A stretch of 64,000 bases of DNA from NCBI RefSeq assembly GCF_000711695.1, contig NW_013547016.1, forward strand, positions 1 through 64,000. Reading direction: 5' to 3'. The DNA is from Tilletiaria anomala UBC 951 (Eukaryota; Basidiomycota; Exobasidiomycetes; Georgefischeriales; Tilletiariaceae). The notes below the pieces were generated by a model. It was given only the letters and a program-made list of their open reading frames with translations, was not told the origin of the DNA and searched no databases. Made by a program: the position numbers and the translations under genes. Within the stretch, counting starts at the first letter, position 1. Each line of letters begins with the position of its first letter. Positions 1-10,300 of this stretch are shown here, piece after piece.

Positions 1-1209
1 GGAGCTTACAAGTGCAGTCTGTAGTAAGTCGTTAACGGATGGGACCTTGTAGAGAGAGAGTAAACCTGCGGAAAGATGAACTTCTGGTTGAGCACATTTC
101 CTCGGTAAAGGGCGCCTTCGGTTACGCACTTAAACAGGTACGCAGTACCATCAATTCCGGATTCCTAAATCTTAGCACCTTTGTCACAGAGCCCACCAAT
201 GTCAGCTGTCACCCTTCCTTTCGTGCTGACGGAGCATTCGTGGACTCGCGGACGCCGGACGCAAATATCAACTTGTCATCAGCCAGCCATGTGATTCGCT
301 GCAGGCTGGCCAAGGACCGAAACTGGAAGGCCGAGCCACCCGCGCTAGACTTCTTACTGAGAGCTTGGCTGAGATACTGAAACCAGGATACCAGGAAGAT
401 TTTCCTGAAGACACACGGGACAACGAAACGAGTCACCAAGTTCTCCTGCTTGACGTGCGTTGTTGCTTATCAACTGCACCCGCCTGAAGGGGGTATTATC
501 CTCTTCGATTGCGAAGATAGCGCGCCCTAACTCTTCCGCGAGAGCAACGACATTTGATGCGCATTGCTGCAGTATATTCGTCCGTGTAAGACCTCCTCCT
601 ATCATTCACTTTTCCTAAAGAGAGCGCAGTGTCACCGTGCTGCTAGTGCTAGTCCAAACAACGACCACCTGTCTGTGTAAGTGAAACAACTGCACTCCTT
701 AACCAAGGCGTCACGCATCACCCTTCAGATGTCCGAGCAAAACCACTTTTCGACCCTTGCTTCGGATGTGGGACAACATTTGATACCACGGTCACAGTTC
801 CAAACACTTAATGAAGCTTAGATGGCGTGAGAGGATACCCAATTAACGGCCACTTGCAGATATAGGCAGCAGCTTTGGGACCTTCCTCTAAGACATCTGA
901 ATGGGTGCATACAAGGACAAATACGTGTTTTAGAGACCAAAGACGCAGTGCGTTGTTTAACGCTCCACTTGATTCAGCAATGCCATCTTCCAATCTGGCG
1001 GGTTGCCTTAGCGGATTCCCGCTTTGAACCTCCTGTAAAGTTCGGTCTAGAGACCACGCTTTTAGGACTTCGTGCTTCGTTCCAAAGCCTGCATATCCTC
1101 GTTGATGCACGGTAAGCACATCTTGCCATACATTTTGCTTTGACACCTGGGGGACTGCAACGTTGCGCTTGCTTTCGATAAAAGCTTATGAATGAGACTC
1201 TCTTTACGT
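1..1209. other. Left edge, no gene identified
   Basis: This stretch holds only short open frames in several phases (for example 39-380 on + and 808-1146 on -). None resembles a known family and none has a convincing splice structure. It lies directly upstream of a decayed coding region, and its right part could be the more eroded 5' portion of the same locus. I see no RNA gene or repeat. Confidence 0.4.
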
Positions 1210-2512
1210 CACGTTGCCAGCATCCGTCTTTTGCTCGAGCGCATCAACCTCAACCTCGCTGGCCTCAGCCACGTCAAGCATGTGTTGATCTCTGTCGACT
1301 GGGGTTGAGATTCAGGTAACGTACACGATTGAGAGTTCTTTGGCAAGCCCGAAGATAGGTACTTTGTAATCGCAGCCTGAAACCCTAGAGGCTCCTGCAA
1401 GCAAAGGCTGATATCTGATGAGCAGGCGGCTCTGGCCGAAAAGTTTAGTGAAGAGGAATGGGAAGAGTTCATGCAAAGTGAAGACCTTATGCATTGGGGT
1501 GATTAGCTGAATGAAGGAGAGGACGCGCTGCTCAAGAGCATCGCCGATTGCCGGAGAAAGCTGGAGTCGTTAATTGAGGAAATGACTAATCTCACTACTT
1601 TTGCTTGGAGACAGAGATCATACCGACGACCGAACGAACGTGCCGAGTGCTTGGACGGGCCACACATCTTCAGTTACTGTACATGGGCCTTCAAGAGGAA
1701 TCCTTCTGCATGAGTGAGAAAGGGCGTGGATTATGCTCGTTTGCGGGCTGACTATACTTGTCGACCACACAGCACTATCACAGAGTCACCTCTAGCTCAT
1801 TTTTGAAGAGCGAGATCGACCGCTCGGATTCCTGTCTATGGAAGTCGAGAGCTGTCCGTTTCCAGACGCCATCAAGGCCTCAGAGCAATATCTGGTATCC
1901 GGCGCGCCGAGCGAGATCGGTAAGCCCCTTATCGTATGTAAAGAGCAAGCAGACAGGCTGAGTATCCTCGATCCAGGTCAATATCTTCGGTACGAGGACT
2001 CTGGTGATGGACCAGAGGAGGACTCGCACTTTGTGGGAGTGCCCATGGCGACGCTGTATCGAACTTGATGACAAGTTGCGGAAAACTGGTGTGCTTTCAA
2101 TTGTGGCATTAGTAGGCATGGACGCTTGCAGAGCTTCTGCCGATCTGGGCCCAGACTGCGACGCAAGGGTGGGACTCTGGTCGGGTCTTGGTGCCATATA
2201 CATGCGTACCAAAAGTGCTTGCGCGCCGTCAAGAGTCTTCAAGGCGCGTTGGAGGAGCTCGTTTCCGATGCAGCCGCAGCCGAAGTTAGTTCCATCCCAT
2301 CAGGCTTGGAATCGCCGTTCCCCATACAGGAACACCTCCAGGTCTTCGAATTGCAATTGTGTGCCGACAAGATTCTCCAACAAGTGTGGGGCTTTGCAAG
2401 GCAAGCGGGACTCGAGTTGGATCGGTCTTTGCCTCGCTTCATGAATGGCCCACTGTTATATCAGCTGCTCGTCGTGCACGGGTGGGGAAGGATGCAGGAT
2501 GCAGAACCCTAG
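1210..2512 (+). pseudogene. Decayed protein-coding gene of unknown identity
   Basis: From 1210 to about 1714 a single + frame reads like a real protein. It has leucine-rich segments such as VASIRLLLERINLNLAGL and HVKHVLISVDWG, then FSEEEWEEFMQSEDLMHW and CRRKLESLIEEMTNLTTFAW, but several in-frame stops interrupt it. Further protein-like segments follow in other frames: about 1838-2068 (acidic, DPGQYLRYEDSGDG), about 2060-2230, and about 2220-2512 (CADKILQQVWGFARQAGLEL). Some breaks could be introns, but no splicing scheme removes them all cleanly. The leucine-rich style recalls fungal F-box or LRR-type proteins; that is only an impression. The downstream neighbour is the 3' end of the Fox2 gene, converging on this locus. 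Confidence 0.45.
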
Positions 2513-2828
2513 GATAGAGCGTTCCAAGACTTTGTTTAGGCAGCACCATTCACAATTCGCATCTCAGTAAAGGATAGCGTATTCATGTGTACGACTATTT
2601 GATGTACCGCAAAGCCTTGCGTGGCTTTGGCGAGCGCATGTCCAACGCGCGACGCAACCCTAAGAGAGCACCCCAAGTCGCTTAAGTAAGCAGTAATTAT
2701 GAAGCAGCGGACGCAAGGTTAGAACGCAATGGAAACGATCTGTATAGGAATTACATTGAACAACCTCAAGACCACCCCTCACTACACATTGACATTGATG
2801 TGGCCAGAAAACGACGCGCGGGCTTCTC

Positions 2829-5800
2829 TCACGAAGAGAACGTGCATGCCGCGTTGCTGAGGACGATACTGCCGGACTCCTTAACTTTGCTTTGGAATAT
2901 GACCTTGTTCCCCTCCTTCCACATCTCCGTGACGAGCGTCTGCCCGGGTAGGACTGTGGACGCGAAGCGGACTTTGATGCTGCTGAACGCGCCGTACTTC
3001 TGGAACACGTGCTTTCCACTGATGCCAAAGAAGCAGAGCCCGTGCAGGATCGGCCTCTCGAAGCCACCGACCTTGCTGAACTCGGGGTCGATGTGCAACG
3101 GGTTGTAGTCGCCGCTGAGCCGGTACAGCGCCGCCTGGTCCTCGCTAGTCTTCTCCTCGATGACTGCGTCGGGCTTTCGGGTGGGTGGCTTGTTGAGTGC
3201 TGTGGCGTCTCCGCGATCCTTACCGTTCTTCTTTCCGCCAAAGCCTCCGGCGCCGCGGATGAAAACGGTGCTCTGGTTCTCAAAGATGACATCACCGCTC
3301 TCCTTATCGACGGTGTGCGTGACCGTTGTGACGGCGGCGGCCTTGCCCTTGTCGAGCACCTCGAGTAGGCGCGGCTTGTTGACGAGCGTGGCGGACGTGG
3401 GGATAGGTTTCTTGATCGCAAGGTACTGCTCGCCGTGCAGGAGCATCATTGGCGAGAAGTTGGGGAGCCAGTCGAGCGGGATCGATGAGCTGGCTGCAAA
3501 TTGCGGGATGACGCCAAAAGTGGGAAGTGCATGGAAGTCGTCGGCCTGTTCGTACGTCAAGTTGAGGTCGGTCGCTTTGGCGCCGAGGCCGAGGTTGTAA
3601 AGGATGACGTCGCGCTCCGAGTAGGCAAACTCGGTCGACTCGACCTTTTGCTTCTTGGCCTCCTTGACAATGGCCGGGTCCTCGGGGTCGATGTGGTCTC
3701 CATCATCGTCACCATCATCGTCACCCTCACCCTCCTGGCCAATGTTAGCCATGACCTGCTGCATAGCCTCCTGGTTGTCCTGGGGCCACGAGGCGCGCTC
3801 GGAGTCAAAGTCTAAGATCCTTCCGATCTTCCTCTGCACCGCCTCTGGCTGCGGGATCTTGGCGTGACTGAAAGCATGCCCGCCAGAGCGCTGCCAGCGC
3901 ACGGCGGCGACCCAGCCGCCGGAGACCTCGAAAAGTTGTTTGCTCACCTCCGTGTTAGCCTCAGATGCGAGGAAGCCGACGACGGGCGCGACAAAGTCCG
4001 GTTTGAACGCGTCCACCATCTCCTGCGGCCAAATGGTTGCGGTCATGGCCGTGCCAGCGTTGGGCGCGATGGTGTTGGCGAGGATATTATACTTTTTCCC
4101 CTCGATCGCGAGCGTCTGCGTTAGGCCGAGGATAGCGCCCTTAGCTGCTGAGTAGTTGGCCTGGCCAAAGTTTCCGTAGATGCCAACGGCGGAGGTCGTG
4201 TTGACGATTCTGCCGTACTTTTGCTGCAGGAAGATGGGCCAGGCAGCTTTGCACACTGCGTACGTTCCGCGTAAGTGTACCTTGACGACCGCGTGCCAGT
4301 CGTCGTCGTTCATGCTGGCGAACGACTTGTCGCGCAGGATGCCGGCGTTGTTGATGATGACGTGCAGCCCGCCGTACGCGTCGGTCGCCGCCTTGACGAT
4401 CTTGGCACCATCCTCGACGGAGCCGATTGCGGGCGCAGCCTTTCCGCCGGCCTTTTTGATCTCCTCCACGACAGCCGCTGCGGCTTTCTCGGAAAAGTCA
4501 TTGACAACGACGTTGGCGCCGAGCTTGGCGAACATGAGCGCGTATGCCTTTCCGAGGCCGGCGCCGGCGCCGGTGACGAGCACAGTCTTGCCGTCATAAC
4601 GGACCTTAACATCGCCCTGGTCGTTGGCCTTGGCGCCTTTGGCGCGCTCGAGGAACTCAAGATGGTTGGCATCAGTAAGCTTCTCGGGGTACTGGGGGTC
4701 ATTCTCAAAGTTGAGGATCTCATCGATACGCGCGCGCACTGCTGATGGAGTGAATGTGTCGTCGGCGCGGAAGACGGCGCCCTTGGAGCGCTCGCGGCGC
4801 AGGCCGGCCATGAAGCCGGCACCGGCCTCGACGAGCTGGCCGGTGACGTCCTTGTTGGCTGCTGAGACGAGGTAAGCGACAAGCGGCGAGACAAATTCGG
4901 GCTTGAGCTGCTCAAGCACTTCGGGAGGCATGATCGTCGCGAGCATCTGCGACGCAGCGATCGGTGCGACTGTGTTGGCGATGATGTTGTACTTTGCTCC
5001 CTCGATGGCGAGCGTCTTCGAGAAAGAGTTCATGGCCAGCTTGGCAGCCGAGTAGTTGGCCTGACCAAAGTTGCCGTAGATGCCGGCAGCGGAAGAAATG
5101 TTAATGATGCGGCCGTACTGAAGAGAAGGAGCGACGAGTCAGCCACGCCTCTCTCGCGCTCTCCTACGTAATAGAATGAAGTTCAGTCCCTCACCTTCTG
5201 CTTCCTCATGTATGGCCAAGCTGCATGGGCGATTGCGTAGGAGCCGGTGATATGCACAGCGACGATGGCGTCAAACTCTGCGTCGGTCATGCTCTTGAAG
5301 GACTTGTCGCGGAGGATGCCGGCATTGTTGATGACAATGTCGATGCGGCCCCACGTGTCGATGGCCTGCTTGACCAACTTGTGGCCTTCGACATTAGAAT
5401 CGTAGTTGGCGACAGCCTCACCGCCAGCCTTCTTGATCTCTTCAACGACGACATCGGCTGCCTTCCGCGACTTGTCGGTCATGCTGGGGCCCAAGTCGTT
5501 GACGAGGACCTTGCAGCCGCGCTGGGCAAGCATGATGGCGTATCTGTAGGGCAAGCAAAAAGATGGGTCAGTGGACCGGTTCTATTTTTCCATAGAGCTG
5601 CAGAATAAATTTGGAAGCGAGTGCGAAGAGTCTGGGCCACCGAGCCTGAAAAGCTATGCAATGCGAAGGGAGCCAGAAGCTCGGCTTGCCATTTTGCTGA
5701 AGCCCCTTTTCCCCAAAAGAATTGAAGCGAATGCAGCCCTGCACGCAGAAGCAAGCTGAAATCCGGTGCGATGGCAAGCAATCAAGAAGCGCGTCTGAAT

Positions 5801-5955
5801 GGCTCCACGCTGCGCTGCGCGCAGAGTCTGCATAAATGCAGGAGTTCACTTGCAAACACTCACGCTCGTCCAAGACCATTGCCGGCGCCGGACACGATGG
5901 CGGTCCTCCCCTTGAAGGAGATCTTGCCGTTCTCTATCTCTGGAAATTCAGACAT
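2829..5955 (-). CDS. fox2: Peroxisomal-type multifunctional beta-oxidation enzyme (hydratase 2 / 3-hydroxyacyl-CoA dehydrogenase)
   Basis: Exons 5955-5864, 5543-5195 and 5117-2829 give 909 residues; the introns are 320 and 77 nt with GTGAGT/GTGAGG donors and CAG acceptors. The protein carries two tandem short-chain dehydrogenase domains (about 1-300 and 320-610), each with a Gly-rich NAD site (GAGNGLGRA, GAGAGLGKA). The first has catalytic S156, Y169 and K173 in NYSAAK; the second repeats NYSAAK. A MaoC-type hydratase 2 domain follows (about 635-909) with the HIDPEFSKVGGFERPILHG motif starting at H822. The family converts trans-2-enoyl-CoA through (3R)-hydroxyacyl-CoA to 3-ketoacyl-CoA in peroxisomes; the Ustilago maydis counterpart is Mfe2. 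Length matches fungal relatives (about 900). Oddly, the protein ends in TFSS and lacks a C-terminal PTS1 such as SKL; see findings. The start is the only ATG joining in phase. Confidence 0.95.
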
Positions 5956-6157
5956 GGTGCCTGGGGGGAAAGGGGGATACGTCGGTCAAGCGGTGGTGGG
6001 GGTCTGCAAGGCGGAGGGGTGTGTGTTGCAACAACAACGGCCAGCGAGCGAGCTGAGGGGACCTGAACAACAGCGGCTCAAGGCTCCCGGGTGGGGGGTA
6101 TTGCTGTCCTGAGGGCGTAACAAGGCTTTGCCTATCTGTGGGTGAATGGGATGGGGT

Positions 6158-6219
6158 GGAAAGGAAGGAAGGAGGGAAGGAAGGAGGGAAGGAGGGAAGA
6201 AAGAAAGGATGGATGGAAG
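6158..6219 (+). repeat. GGAA/GGGA purine microsatellite
   Basis: A run of about 60 bases of almost pure purine on the + strand is built from GGAA, GGGA and GAAA units and ends in GGATGGATGGAAG. It lies about 200 bases upstream of the fox2 start codon, in its 5' flank, so it could influence the promoter, but nothing in the sequence shows that it does. Confidence 0.85.
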
Positions 6220-6597
6220 CAATTGAGGATGAGGATGGTCATGCGGGGGGGATGGGAGGGCCATCGCAACCAACACCGGATGAAAGAGGCAACAATGCCA
6301 TCGGTAGGATATACGGCATGAGAGCAGTCTTCTGGCTGTGTCGAGCCAAAGTCGCCACCGGCTCACCGGGTATGTAGTTGGTTGGTTATTGGCAGGCCCG
6401 CGCGCACGCTCGCACCAGCCCGCCATCCCCGCCTCGGCGCTCGGGCCTACTCATCCGTCCGCTGTGCCGCGCTGCGCTGCGCTACGTCCCGTCCCCATCT
6501 CCAGCCTCACCTCGGCGACTGGACTTACACAGGGCGGGCGTGAAAGAGAGGACAAGAAGGCACTGCATACCAGCTTTCGGCCGAGAGATTCATTGCT

Positions 6598-7469
6598 TTA
6601 TCGGCCGGGAGACTGGCCCTCAATTACGTCTGACGAAAAGCGCCTCGTCGCATCGTCATCGCAGCCAAGCACATCCGCCCCTTCGCCAATCTCGTATTCA
6701 TGCAGCGGCTCGTCGTTGACGCCTTCGTTATCGTCTTCTTCGGTACTATCCTCCTTGCGCATCAAGGAGTCAGCAGTAGGCGCTATGACTGGAACTGGGC
6801 TGGAGCTGGAGCTGGCTGCACGACTTGCCACCGAGTCGCGCCGTTGGCTCATCACTATGAAGGCGTTCGACGGGCAGGGCGTACACCTCGGCCGCTTCTG
6901 GACCCCAGGTCTCGAAAAGCGGTATAGACTTGGAACTACTACGTCGCGGATGACCTTGGTGATTCTTCATTTCTTTGCTGCGTCCCTGTCTCTGATGGGG
7001 AATCGGCAGTCCACATTGACATCGCAGTTGCCCATGCCTCCTAAGCTACGGGCTTCATGATCACGGCTACTCTGTACATATTCTGATTCCCTTCGATCAT
7101 CAGTGTTAATCAATCTCCCATTACCGACACGAAGTTTCATGGTGCTAAGAATCCGATGCTTGTGGCTCCAGGCTCGAAATTCGGTTGTGAGCGATGCGGG
7201 ACTGACGAGGATTCTGATTGGCCTCGATTGATTAAGAGGACTGGAATCGGCGCACTGAATAGAGGCAGATCAAGGGCTTCCTTCCTGCCATTGTCACTAT
7301 CACCGTCGTCTATAATACACCAATCAAGAGACGCAAAGGAATCGAGAGACCCCGTCATCAGCTCTCTGCGCAGGTTGCGGTTGATCGGTTCAACAAATCG
7401 GTCCATCTCCTGAGCTAGAGGGGTACTGGGCAAAGATAGAAATGTGACCGTCCGACAAGGATGCGTCAC
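6598..7469 (-). other. Chained protein-like frames, possible unknown gene
   Basis: On the minus strand three frames follow one another: 7469-7137 (contains EMDRFVEPINRNLRREL and SLDWCIIDDGDSDNGRKE), 7140-6967 (starts MKLRVGNGRLINTDD), and a continuation below 6970 that includes an acidic part (RKEDSTEEDDNEGVNDEP). Each stop overlaps the next ATG as ATGA. The composition looks more protein-like than random sequence, but there is no known domain, no clear splice structure and no conserved motif. It could be an intron-containing hypothetical gene, a decayed gene, or chance. Confidence 0.25.
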
Positions 7470-10300
7470 GGGTCCGCATGGCGGCGCCGCTTGAACCGAG
7501 CTCTAGGATGGGGACTGCTTGAGCCGTCATTGCAAGAGCGAGGATCGGTGTGGGTGACGGTTGAAAGCTTTATGGTGAAAAACTGTCTGCTTGAATTATC
7601 GACGGTATTTCAGAATGTGAAGCCATGATGCACGTGGGATGAGGATAGGTTCGGAAAATGGCTGTGGGATTTGTTCTGTACAGCAGACGAGTGCGAATGC
7701 CAAGACGAGCAGGATATGAGTAACTTCTGTTTCTGGCCAGCAGTGTCAGCGACGACATTGAGACGCTCTGAGAAAAGAAGACACGAGAGGTGGGAGAAAT
7801 CCGGTTGACAACACATCCATTGATATCCAGCCTCAATCCATATTCGGTCAGATGCCCCCTTATGTTCATGAATTCTTTAATGCAGAAGACGACACTCTGG
7901 TTCACCCACTTGCCACCTCTGAAGGAATGGAAGTGACTCTCTGGCCCGCCTCGTGGGTTCAGCCAGCTTCGAAGTTCGCAAGCCCCCCCCTCTCTGATGG
8001 AGCGCGCCCAGCTTATTCCTGCTCATGTGCTTGTGTCTCTATGCTTCGGGCCTTCTCCAACCCTTGGACAATGAGCATGATCGAAAGGCAACGCCAAGGC
8101 AATGTGTTGGCGAAAGCCGTGCATCATTTGGCTCACTCCTCGCAGGTCGCAGCTCCTCGCGCTCATCTGCTCTTTTGTTTCTGCTCATTTGGCCCAAAGG
8201 GCAACTATTTACGTGGCTGATTGTTTCCACCCGCGGCCAGAAGCTGCGGGGATGCGATTGGCCTTTCGGCATATCTTGCTTGCTGATGCATGTTCGTCCC
8301 TCTACTCGCTGATCAGTACCTCGTAGAATGCTTGCATGCAAGCGTCGATTTTTCGTGTTCAGCCACATATTACGATCCGCAATTGATTTGGGTCCAGAAT
8401 AAAACTGTCGTCCGAACTCGAAACGTGATTGATGACGAACCGAGGAGTCTCAAAGAAGAAGACACCTAACACACCCACCTCTTCTCGTGCGAGGGTCTTT
8501 TATTTGTTCGTATTCACATTGTACTAACTCCTCTCGAAGATCCAGAAGGCTCGCAGGTAGGCAGATAGTGGGCTGTCAGGTTGGATTTCGAAGCTGGTTT
8601 ACCGGACGGAACGGTTTTATTGTCGAGAACTTGCTTGAGAGAAAAGAGGGCATAGAACGGAATATGCGCCTTCCAATTTTAGGATCGCCTCCTCAGTTCT
8701 CATGACGCATAGATATTTACCTTGCTCATGTACAGTGGGTGTCCTTTGGTACCTCGGTCCCTCACGGTCCTCCAATGCTTTTATTGTTGGACCAGCAGAT
8801 GCTAGGAGACCTGCGAACCATATCCACTCCACAGCCGTTGCTAATACCGATGCTTGAGGTGCGCTACAGGATGGGGGCGGCTTTAGCCGTCATGAAAAGG
8901 GTAAAAAGCGTGATTGCAGCGAGTGAAACCTTTATAATAAGCGTTTCTTATTGACAAATTACTGAAAGTACTGATGCTTTAAATTAGAAGAAGGGGTCAA
9001 GACAAGTTCTGTCCTGCATATGGGCGAAGGATGTAGACGAAAAGAGTGAAATGAACAGTTTTTGTCTGGCTGCGAGAGTCAATTAGGAAGCACAAAGAAG
9101 CTGAGAGATAGAAACTTCTGGGGAAAGGAGACGAAAAGAATTCGGCCATTCCTTCGTTGCTCGCCCGATTCATATACAAGTTCCATCGCATACTTTCTCG
9201 GTGTCGGAAGAACTCGCTTGTGTTGCTGGGTCTCCTTCTGACCTCAATGAAAGGCGAAGGACACTCGGCTAATACTTTTCATCTTGAATGTCATCAAGAG
9301 CAGGTACTGGTACCAACGTCCCCCTTCCATGTCGGAGGTGCTCTCCGTCTTCTTCCGTTGAGGAACCACCGTGGGTCCGCTGATCATTGCAAAGGTGCGC
9401 GAGGGACGCGCGGTCCGCACGGTGTCGAGCTAGCATGATCGATGTATGTTGGAGAGTTTTTTCCCTCTACTGAATTCTTGGAAATTCAACAAGCGTATAT
9501 GCCATCATCTCCACATTCGCCTCCTCTCCATGGTATCGACATCTATGGATGAAGTTCAACTTCGCATGTCAACAGTGTCAGCTCCATCTAAGGCTCCAAG
9601 AGATGTTCGATCACATTCTACTGCATTACCAGCTATAATCGCTTTCATCCGCTTCGCTCAAAAATCGATCTACATCGCAAGCGAGGGGAGGAGGGCATGT
9701 ATAGCTAAAAGTAACCCAAGTCTCGCAAGGTCCAGCATCAAGAAATTCATGGGTATCGGATCTCAGCAGGCACCAAGCGCCAGATCTCATACTCATACGG
9801 CAAGCAGAATTGTTTATACACCCGCAGCAGAGCCGCGGTCCGCCGAGGAACGCCAAGAGGATCGATATCTGGGAATTCGAACACGTGAGCCACGATTGCG
9901 CCGCGCACAAACTGCCCGCGCTTCAAGGATTTTGCGGGGTTTGATTGGGAAAGTCTTCGTTAGAGATGCAAGCTTGGGACAGAGATCTGGGTCGTGGCAA
10001 GCAACTGTCCTGCCCTTCCCGTGCTCCCGCTGCGCCACCTCCAGGCCCGAAATGGCTTCACCTGACACACGAACATTGCATCTTCAATGTGTCCCTGTAC
10101 CGTTCCTTCGCCAAAGATCGAAAGGTTTGACACAAAAGCTCAGACCTTTCGTAACTTCAACAAGCATATGCCTTGTGTTCAAAACAGAATAGGTGTCTGA
10201 GTTCGGCTGAAAAGCGAGCGCTTGCGAAATGAAGATCGGACACCATATACTGGGGTATCGCAAGTCCAAAGCTCCACAAGCGTGAGGCTTCCTGCCATCT

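Larger units (their letters stand above)
5956..10300. other. Long gene-poor interval upstream of fox2
   Basis: These 4.3 kb contain no gene I can name. Near 6158-6219 there is a purine microsatellite. Between 6598 and 7469 the minus strand shows chained protein-like frames (listed separately). From 7500 to 10300 there are only short open frames; the longest, 9446-10192 on +, is Arg/Ser-rich with no recognisable domain. Two short stretches, about 7480-7575 and 8850-8945, look like diverged copies of each other (shared AGGATGGGG and AGCCGTCAT blocks). No tRNA or other RNA gene was seen. Confidence 0.5.

Noticed and set aside
6338-7060. Open frame of 240 residues on + upstream of fox2
   Set aside because: Low-complexity Ser/Pro/Arg composition in a region where the minus strand looks more protein-like; no motif on either strand is decisive.
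9446-10192. Open frame of 248 residues on +
   Set aside because: Arg/Ser-rich with no domain, no conserved motif and no splice context; its composition looks like chance reading of non-coding DNA.
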